NCBI GenBank assembly: GCA_040384625.1
Contig: JAZKIW010000059.1
Coordinates: forward strand, 1 to 64,000
Length of the DNA stretch: 64,000 bases
From: CADEEN01 sp040384625
GTDB taxonomy: Bacteria; Pseudomonadota; Gammaproteobacteria; Burkholderiales; Burkholderiaceae_C
Direction of reading: 5' to 3'
Of this stretch, positions 58,300 to 64,000 are shown piece after piece; the first letter of the stretch is position 1; each line of letters begins with the position of its first letter. The translations under genes were made by a program, and so were the position numbers. The notes beneath the pieces are model-generated. The model ran no database searches, had not been told where the DNA came from, and worked only from the letters and a program-made list of their open reading frames with translations.

Positions 58300-59238
58300 T
58301 AGAACTTCCGTGCGCTCGGCCACGCGCAGGACCGCCGATCGCGAGCGCGGGTTGGCCGCGATCTCTTCCGCCCCGGGTTTGATGCGCGCCAACGCATGCA
58401 GGCGCAGCGGCTTCGGTTCGGCGAAAGGCGCACGGCGGTCGAACTCGCTCTTGCTTTCGCGCGCGATGAAGGTCTTGACGATGCGGTCCTCGAGCGAGTG
58501 AAACGCGATCACGGCCAGGCGTCCTTGCGGTTTGAGCAGTGCGAGCGTCTCGCTCAGGACCTGTTGGAGGGCCTCAAGCTCGGCGTTGACGAAAATCCGA
58601 AGAGCTTGAAATGTGCGCGTTGCAGGGTCCTGGCCCGCTTCGCGGGTGCGGACCGAACGAGCCACGAGCTGGGAAAGCTCGAGCGTGGTTCGAACAGGGT
58701 TCCCGCCCTCGCGCCGAGCAACAAGCGCCTTTGCAATCGATACAGCAAACCGTTCTTCCCCATAGTCGCGTATCACCTCGGCAATGTCGCGCTCATCCGC
58801 GCGGGCCAGAAAGTCCGCAGCACTCTCGCCGCGGGTCGGATCCATGCGCATGTCCAGCGGGCCGTCGAAACGGAAACTGAAGCCGCGTGCGGGGTTGTCG
58901 ATCTGCGGCGAGCTGACGCCCAGGTCGAGCAAGACACCGTCCACCGCCGCGATGCCCATTGAAGCCAGCCACTGCGAAAGCTCGGTGAAGTTGCCGTGAT
59001 GGATGGAAAAACGCGGGTCGTCGACCCGCGTGGCACCGGCGTGCGCCGCGGCCACCGCCTCCGGATCGCGGTCTAACGCGAACAGGCGCGCATCGGGCGC
59101 CAGGCGCTGCAGCAGCAGGCGCGAGTGACCGCCGCGGCCGAAGGTGCCGTCGACGTAGATGCCCGAAGGGTTCGTCACCAGCGCGTCGATCGCTTCGTGG
59201 AGCAAGACGGTGGTGTGCTGCCATGGCGCCGCGTTCAC
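58297..59238 (-). CDS. rsmH: 16S rRNA m4C1402 methyltransferase RsmH
   Basis: A 313-residue SAM enzyme, also called MraW, that methylates C1402 in 16S rRNA. Motifs are H-T-T-V-L-L-H-E-A, V-D-G-T-F-G-R-G-G-H-S, A-L-D-R-D-P and L-D-L-G-V-S-S-P-Q-I-D-N. The start is GTG (complement of 59236-59238). It lies 7 bases after mraZ. Confidence 0.97.
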   Translation of the reverse strand: MNAAPWQHTTVLLHEAIDALVTNPSGIYVDGTFGRGGHSRLLLQRLAPDARLFALDRDPEAVAAAHAGATRVDDPRFSIHHGNFTELSQWLASMGIAAVDGVLLDLGVSSPQIDNPARGFSFRFDGPLDMRMDPTRGESAADFLARADERDIAEVIRDYGEERFAVSIAKALVARREGGNPVRTTLELSQLVARSVRTREAGQDPATRTFQALRIFVNAELEALQQVLSETLALLKPQGRLAVIAFHSLEDRIVKTFIARESKSEFDRRAPFAEPKPLRLHALARIKPGAEEIAANPRSRSAVLRVAERTEVL

Positions 59239-59245
59239 CCCGTCC

Positions 59246-59686
59246 TCACATCACGTGATCGCGCAAGACATCGGGCATCCCGGCAGCCAGCACGGTGGCC
59301 TCGTGCGCGTCGTGGCGCACCTTGTCCCATAGCTCGAAGCGCGAACCCATGCCGACCAGCAGCACGTCGCGTTCCAGGCCGGCCCATTCGCGCAGTTCGG
59401 GCGCAATCAGCACACGCGAAGCGTTGTCAATGTCGACGTCCATCGCGCTGCCGATGAAGACGCGGCGCCAGTCCTCGGCCGACATCGGCAGGGTCAGCAG
59501 CTTGGCGCGAAACAGCTCCCAGGCCGGGCGAGGAAAGATCAGCAAGCAGCGCTTAGGATGCTTGGTGATCGTGAGCTGGTCGGCGGCAACGGCCTTCAGC
59601 ACGTCGCGGTGGCGCGCGGGCACGGTCATCCGCCCCTTGCCATCGAGGAACAGCCCCGCCCCGCCCTGAAACACCGAATCGCTCAC
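59246..59686 (-). CDS. mraZ: Transcriptional regulator MraZ
   Basis: A 146-residue two-repeat AbrB-fold DNA-binding protein that controls the dcw promoter. Each repeat has the D-x-x-x-R signature (L-D-G-K-G-R-M-T-V-P and D-I-D-N-A-S-R-V-L-I). The start is GTG (complement of 59684-59686), only one base from the third operator repeat. It is the first gene of the cluster and probably represses its own promoter through the repeats at 59688-59717. Confidence 0.95.
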   Translation of the reverse strand: MSDSVFQGGAGLFLDGKGRMTVPARHRDVLKAVAADQLTITKHPKRCLLIFPRPAWELFRAKLLTLPMSAEDWRRVFIGSAMDVDIDNASRVLIAPELREWAGLERDVLLVGMGSRFELWDKVRHDAHEATVLAAGMPDVLRDHVM

Positions 59687-59687
59687 A

Positions 59688-59717
59688 CCGCCCCACTAAC
59701 CTGCACTTTTCCCCACT
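59688..59717 (-). promoter_or_regulatory. MraZ operator: three 10-bp direct repeats
   Basis: On the minus strand three units follow each other exactly every 10 bases: AGTGGGGAAA, AGTGCAGGTT, AGTGGGGCGG. TGGG-type repeats with 10-bp spacing upstream of mraZ are the known MraZ binding site. The middle unit is degenerate. The first unit overlaps the -10 element. Confidence 0.8.
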
Positions 59718-59743
59718 TTAGCGGAGCGAACGCCAGGGGTCAA
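59715..59743 (-). promoter_or_regulatory. Predicted dcw (mraZ) promoter
   Basis: On the minus strand TTGACC (59738-59743), a 17-base spacer and TAAAGT (59715-59720) form a good sigma-70-type promoter. The -10 overlaps the first MraZ repeat, so MraZ binding would block RNA polymerase. Confidence 0.7.
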
Positions 59744-60096
59744 CGGGAGATCAAATAAAAATCAATCAAATCAAGCACTTAGATACGACTTCTCAGACGA
59801 TTTTTTGAACCGGATAGCGTTCAAAAACAAAGACATGAGAGAGACATCGAAAGTGATATCTCAAGTGCAAGCCGCCCCCTGGGAGTTTCCAGGGGCTGGC
59901 TCCACGCTCGTTCCCAGCGGGCGACGGCGGGCGGCGGGTCAGCGGTCTCGTCGCAGCACGCCCACCGGACTCGACGCGCCGCCGAGCATGAACACCGTGT
60001 CGCCGCCGGCGGAACCGCGACGTCGCTGTCGGCGAACAGCGGTTCGGATCGGCGTGTCGCCCTTCGGTTGACCGGGGCCGCCAGCCGCAGTCCGAC
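59744..60096. other. Intergenic region upstream of the dcw promoter, AT-rich near the promoter
   Basis: No gene seen. Bases 59751-59870 are strikingly AT-rich for this genome, with repeated TCAAAT/ATCAA words directly upstream of the -35, as in an UP element. Bases 59900-60096 return to high G+C and contain only short arginine-rich shadow frames. Confidence 0.5.
59876..59895 (-). terminator. Hairpin between the VWA lipoprotein gene and mraZ
   Basis: A 7-bp perfect stem (CCCCTGG / CCAGGGG) with a 6-base loop. There is no T-tract. It lies between two genes on the same strand and could end transcription of the VWA gene before the dcw promoter. Confidence 0.4.
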
Positions 60097-61500
60097 TCAG
60101 GGGATACCTACGGTGAACGGCACGTCGAACGTGCCAGCGTTGGTCGTGACCTGCACCCGCGCGACGAGCGTGGACCCCGGCTGGAACACACCTGACGTGC
60201 CCGCCTGCACCGTCCACCGCAGCCGATAGGTCGGCAAGCTCAGGCTCAGCAGCTTGCCGACGCTGCCGTAAAGCGGCAAGAGTTGCTCGGGGGAGTCGGC
60301 GTAGAGAAATGCGCCCCCGGTCTGGTTGGCGAGTTCGCCGAGCGCGACGATGTCCACGCCGCTGGACAGACCGATCGTGAAGAGACGAACACCGGCAGCC
60401 TTGGCGTCGTCGATCGATTGTTTGCGTCTCGTGCGGCAAGTCTCCGCGTCACCACAGTAGGTGTCTGCGCCGTCGGTGAAGACAACCAAAGCCTTCCCCA
60501 ATCCGGCGGGGGCGTCGCTGACGACTTGCTGCCGCAAGGTGTCCACCGAATCGTAGAGCGGTGTATCGCCTCCCACCAGCGATGACAGCCCATCCAGGTC
60601 CGGGAAGTACGACGAAGGCGCCGTGGTCGCCGCGGCCTTGTCCCGGAACGGCCCATACACCGCCAGCGGGGCAGTCCGGATTTTCGCGCCGGGCCCTCCG
60701 GCGAATGCGGCGAGCAGGGCGCGGTCGTCCGTGCCCATCCCCTGGAGGAACGCCTTGGCAGAGAACAGCCTCGCCCCGGTGGGGTCGGATGTCTGGATGC
60801 TACCGCTCTGGTCCAGCAGCAGCGCAGCGGCGTACGGCATGGCCGCCTGGCCAGGGATCAGCGCCAAGGTTTCGGGTGTCGAAGTCGCCGGTGCGTACGC
60901 CACGTCGGAGTCCGCGCCGGGCCCGCGCACACAGTCGGCGCGGTTGTTGGCCGCGTCCGGGGTGCACGAGCGCAGTGTGAAGTTTGCAAGGGTCAGGCCT
61001 TCGATCGGCTGAGAATTACCACCGACGACAACCACCTCGATCTCGAAAGTCATCTCGGTGCCGTTGACTGTCGGTAAGAAGCCGCTTCGCGAGGCGAGCG
61101 AACTACCAGCCGCCAAGGTCACGCGGTCGAGTGTGACGGCGATCTCGTTCGCCTGACCCGCGTTGATGGTTGCGGTGACGGACTTGTCCACGAAGGTCGC
61201 GCGGGAAATGGCCAGATCGGCATTGCCCTTGCTACCGTCGACCGTCAAGGCGGCCACGCCTAGATGATCGGTGATCGACGAGGTCAGTGGCCCTTTTACG
61301 GTGGCGCCGGCAACCCCAGCCCCGAAGGTGTCGGTGACCGTCACCTTGAGCACATCCGATGCGCCGGGGGCGCCACTACCGCCGCCACCACCACCACCCC
61401 CACAACCAGCGAGGGTGAAGGACAGCATCAGCAGGGCCACAAGCCCTTGGGTCCATCGTGATACGGCGAAGGAAAACGGCTGCGCGGCGATGTGGGACAT
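60097..61500 (-). CDS. VWA-domain lipoprotein of unknown function
   Basis: A 467-residue predicted lipoprotein. The signal peptide ends in the lipobox L-A-G-C at about residues 30-33, directly followed by eight glycines encoded mainly by GGT/GGC repeats. An Ig-like or carboxypeptidase-regulatory-like domain (about 45-130) precedes a von Willebrand A domain (about 210-430) with the MIDAS motif D-Q-S-G-S and a later D-G-A-D. GGAGAGG precedes the ATG (complement of 61498-61500). Such proteins mediate surface protein-protein contacts; the ligand is unknown. Confidence 0.82.
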   Translation of the reverse strand: MSHIAAQPFSFAVSRWTQGLVALLMLSFTLAGCGGGGGGGGSGAPGASDVLKVTVTDTFGAGVAGATVKGPLTSSITDHLGVAALTVDGSKGNADLAISRATFVDKSVTATINAGQANEIAVTLDRVTLAAGSSLASRSGFLPTVNGTEMTFEIEVVVVGGNSQPIEGLTLANFTLRSCTPDAANNRADCVRGPGADSDVAYAPATSTPETLALIPGQAAMPYAAALLLDQSGSIQTSDPTGARLFSAKAFLQGMGTDDRALLAAFAGGPGAKIRTAPLAVYGPFRDKAAATTAPSSYFPDLDGLSSLVGGDTPLYDSVDTLRQQVVSDAPAGLGKALVVFTDGADTYCGDAETCRTRRKQSIDDAKAAGVRLFTIGLSSGVDIVALGELANQTGGAFLYADSPEQLLPLYGSVGKLLSLSLPTYRLRWTVQAGTSGVFQPGSTLVARVQVTTNAGTFDVPFTVGIP

Positions 61501-61678
61501 GGACCTCTCCGGGATCGAACGACCTGCTTGACGGGCGCGAGCAGGAGACACCCACAAGGCTAAGAGCAGTCTGGTGGGGCCGATCGGCGCGTTCCGTGCG
61601 ATAGCGCACACCCTCCACCGGAGTGAGGGGGTGAATAGTGGGCGGACCGGCGGCACGTGGCCGCCGGGCGCCTCTGGC
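61501..61678. other. Intergenic gap, RND pump / VWA lipoprotein
   Basis: 178 bases. No gene or clear terminator seen; a promoter for the lipoprotein gene probably lies here but no convincing hexamers were found. Confidence 0.35.
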
Positions 61679-64000
61679 TCAGGCGTTGGCGGCCGCCGCG
61701 CGGCGCGCGGCGCCGCGCCCTGTGGCCAGGCGCCACAGATGGCGCAGGCCGCGCCACACGCTGCGCAGCAGCAGCAAGGCGCACAAGCCTTCGAACAGAG
61801 TCAGCACGAAGGCGAAGAACGGATTCCAGCGCTGCTCGCGCGCGTGGAACTTGGCCAGCGCATGGTCACGCGAGATCTCGATCGAGTCGTAGAAACTCGG
61901 GATCACGAGCAACGTCAGCAGCGTCGACGTGATCGTGCCTCCGATGATGGCCACCGCCATCGGGCGGTAGAACTCGCTGCCCTCGCCGATGCCGATGGCC
62001 ACCGGCAGCATGCCGGCGATCAGGGCAAAGGTGGTCATCAGGATCGGGCGCAGGCGCTTGCGGCCAGCATTCATCAGCGCTTCCTCGCGCTCGACACCCT
62101 CGGCCTCCTGCACCCGCGTGGCGTCGAGCAGCAGGATCGCGTTCTTGGCCACCAAGCCCATCAGCATGATCACGCCGATGAAGCTCATCAGGTTCAGCGT
62201 GCCGCCCGTTAGCAGCAAGGCCAGCACCACGCCGATCAGCGACAGCGGCAGCGACAGCATCACCGGCAGCGGCGCGGTGAAGGAGCCGAACTGCACGACG
62301 AGGATCAGGTACATCAGTGCGACGCCGTAGAACAGCGCGGTGAGCATGGCGCCGAAGACCTGCTGCTGGTCGCGCGAGGCGCCGGCCAGCTCGATGCCGT
62401 AGCCGGGCGGGAAGTTGATGGCCTTGGCGATCTTCATCGCGTCCGACGTGACCTCGCCCGACGAGCGTCCCTGCGCATTGGCCGAGACCGAGATCGTGCG
62501 CTTGCCGTCGGCGTGCTGGATCTGGCTCGGACCCTTGCCCATGCTGACCTTGGCGATCTGGTCGAGCGGCACGATCTGGCCGCCGCCGTTCACCGCGATC
62601 GGCAGGCGCTCGATGTTGCTGGCATCGACGCGGTCTTCCGGCGCCAGGCGCACGGCCACGTCGCGGGTCTCGCCATTGGGGTCGACCCAGTCGCCGACCT
62701 CGACACCGGCGAAAGCCACGCGCAGGGCCTGTGCCGCATCGGCCGCCGAAATGCCCAAGGCATTGGCCAGGCCACGGTCGAGTTCGATCTTCAACTCGTC
62801 CTGCGGGTCCTGCTCGGACAGGCCCACGTCAACGGCGCCGGGCACGCCGCGCAACTTGGCCATGAAGTCGTTGGTGATCTCCAGCAGCTTCCTGGAATCG
62901 GTGCCGTTGAAGCGGATCTGCACCGGCTTTTGCGCGCCCATGTTGAAGTCCTCGAGCACGGTGTACTCGGCACCGACCAGGCGCGCCGCCAGCGCGCGCA
63001 GGTCTTGCGCGATCGCCGTGTGGGCCCGCTTGCGCTTGTTGCTCTTGCCGATGTCGACGTAGACGCGACCACCGCCTGGGTTGACGAAGCTGTTGGTGGC
63101 CGTGGTTTCGGGCAGGGTGCGCGCCAGCGCAGCCACGGCCTCGACCTTGGCTCGCGCGTAGTCCAGGCTCGACGAGGCCGGCGTGCGCACATCGACGGCC
63201 AGCACGCCGGCGTCGGACAGGGGCAGGAAACTCGAGCCGCCGAACTTGTATTGCAGGCCGAGCGCGGCCGCCAGGCTCGCCACCGCCATCAGGAACATCC
63301 AGCGCCGATGGTGCAGGGCCCAGGCGACGACGCGGCCATAACGGTCGGCCTGGTGGTCGAACCAGGTGTTGAAGCGTTGCAGCCACAGGCTGATGCCGCG
63401 CTTGGGCGCCTGGTGGTGGCCGGCCGGGTCGCCCCAGTAGGCCGACAGCATCGGGTCGAGCGTGAACGAGATGAACAGGCTGACCAGCACCGAGGCCACG
63501 ACGGTGATCCCGAAGGGCCGGAACCATTCGCCCGACACGCCGGGCATGAAGGCCACCGGCGCGAACACCGCGACGATCGAGAAGGTCGTCGCGGCCACCG
63601 CCAGGCCGATTTCGGCCGTGCCGTTCAGCGCCGCGGTGCGCCGGTCTTCGCCACGTTCCATGTGGCGCACGATGTTCTCGCGCACGACGATGGCGTCGTC
63701 GATCAGCACACCGATCGCCAGCGACAGCCCCAGCAAGCTCATGAAGTTCAGCGTGAAGCCCGCCAGCCAGACGGCGATGAAGGCCGCCACGACCGACGTC
63801 GGCAGCGAAAGCGCCGTGATCAGTGTCGAGCGCCAGGAGTTGAGGAAGATGTAGACGACGAAGACCGTCAGCCCAGCGCCGAACACCAGGGCGTGGATCA
63901 CGTTGTTGAGGCTGTTCTGGGCGTCGACGCCGCCGTCCTGCGTGATCTCGAGCTGGGTGCCTTCGGGCAAGGTCTTGGTGATCTCGGCCGTCAGCTTGCG
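61679..64000 (-). CDS. RND efflux transporter, C-terminal 773 residues (runs off the window)
   Basis: The 3' part of an inner-membrane RND permease, probably a drug exporter of the AcrB/MdtB type; the 5' end lies beyond base 64000. The helix IV signature G-L-S-L-A-I-G-V-L-I-D-D-A-I-V-V-R-E-N has the Asp-Asp pair used for proton relay in drug-type (HAE1) pumps. The second porter domain and the last six helices are complete. After the usual end it carries an extra region of about 60 residues (from H-A-L-A-K-F-H-A-R-E-Q) with one more hydrophobic segment and an Arg/Ala-rich tail. The adaptor gene is not in the window. Confidence 0.93.
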   Translation of the reverse strand, partial: RKLTAEITKTLPEGTQLEITQDGGVDAQNSLNNVIHALVFGAGLTVFVVYIFLNSWRSTLITALSLPTSVVAAFIAVWLAGFTLNFMSLLGLSLAIGVLIDDAIVVRENIVRHMERGEDRRTAALNGTAEIGLAVAATTFSIVAVFAPVAFMPGVSGEWFRPFGITVVASVLVSLFISFTLDPMLSAYWGDPAGHHQAPKRGISLWLQRFNTWFDHQADRYGRVVAWALHHRRWMFLMAVASLAAALGLQYKFGGSSFLPLSDAGVLAVDVRTPASSSLDYARAKVEAVAALARTLPETTATNSFVNPGGGRVYVDIGKSNKRKRAHTAIAQDLRALAARLVGAEYTVLEDFNMGAQKPVQIRFNGTDSRKLLEITNDFMAKLRGVPGAVDVGLSEQDPQDELKIELDRGLANALGISAADAAQALRVAFAGVEVGDWVDPNGETRDVAVRLAPEDRVDASNIERLPIAVNGGGQIVPLDQIAKVSMGKGPSQIQHADGKRTISVSANAQGRSSGEVTSDAMKIAKAINFPPGYGIELAGASRDQQQVFGAMLTALFYGVALMYLILVVQFGSFTAPLPVMLSLPLSLIGVVLALLLTGGTLNLMSFIGVIMLMGLVAKNAILLLDATRVQEAEGVEREEALMNAGRKRLRPILMTTFALIAGMLPVAIGIGEGSEFYRPMAVAIIGGTITSTLLTLLVIPSFYDSIEISRDHALAKFHAREQRWNPFFAFVLTLFEGLCALLLLRSVWRGLRHLWRLATGRGAARRAAAANA

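Noticed and set aside
59805..60071. Plus-strand 88-codon frame in the mraZ upstream region
   Set aside because: Mixed AT-rich then Arg/Pro-rich composition, no ribosome binding site and no homology; it crosses the AT-rich regulatory patch.

Overview
The window (about 64 kb, high G+C, one run of 10 N at 48314-48323) looks like a draft chromosome segment of a betaproteobacterium of the order Burkholderiales, probably near Rubrivivax, Leptothrix, Methylibium or Ideonella. I infer this from gene order (cox genes with a DUF2244 protein, bioC and trmL; yqgE-ruvX-pyrR-pyrB-pyrC'; hisI-hisE-hinT-tatABC; a full dcw cluster ending in lpxC) and from protein sequence. No rRNA, tRNA or CRISPR array was seen.

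Layout. 1-6207: cytochrome c oxidase subunits, a DUF2244 protein, a BioC-like methyltransferase, a wrecked comF, trmL, gpsA, secB, grxC and a rhodanese. 6208-8500: a lower-GC island that I read as a sedentary integron without an integrase. It has three attC sites, a site closely resembling the class 1 integron attI1, a higBA toxin-antitoxin cassette and three orphan cassette ORFs. 8715-16791: gpmA, an acyltransferase, the pyrimidine genes (with a dihydroorotase homologue lacking its metal ligands), ruvX, yqgE, a METTL25-like methyltransferase and a photolyase. 16831-23721: tatCBA, hinT, hisEI, a Nudix hydrolase, a DUF815 ATPase, slmA, a HAD nucleotidase and argB. 23847-27010: a metal-handling cluster (Cys-rich secreted protein, CusF-like protein, outer-membrane-type protein, MerP-like and MerT-like proteins, DmeF-type exporter). 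27015-33623: GNAT, a bifunctional fatty acyl-CoA reductase homologue, a phasin, a patatin, an M32 carboxypeptidase and a YqaA-type membrane protein. 33731-41372: dusB-fis-purH, NDH-2, plsC-cdsA, ruvC, an SDR and two small membrane proteins. 41386-59743: lpxC and the dcw cluster in standard order with a recognisable MraZ-controlled promoter. 60097-64000: a VWA-domain lipoprotein and the 3' part of an RND efflux pump gene.

How the genes work together. The dcw cluster (mraZ-rsmH-ftsL-ftsI-murE-murF-mraY-murD-ftsW-murG-murC-ddlB-ftsQ-ftsA-ftsZ-lpxC) makes lipid II and the divisome; most junctions overlap by 1-4 bases, which suggests translational coupling. The pyrimidine genes form a coupled set. 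The metal cluster reads as an import/chaperone/export module distinct from classical mer and cop operons. A family of GC-rich intergenic repeats sits against stop codons in several of these operons. The strongest candidates for something new are the integrase-less integron with its attI1-like site and the MerT/MerP/CusF/DmeF cluster.
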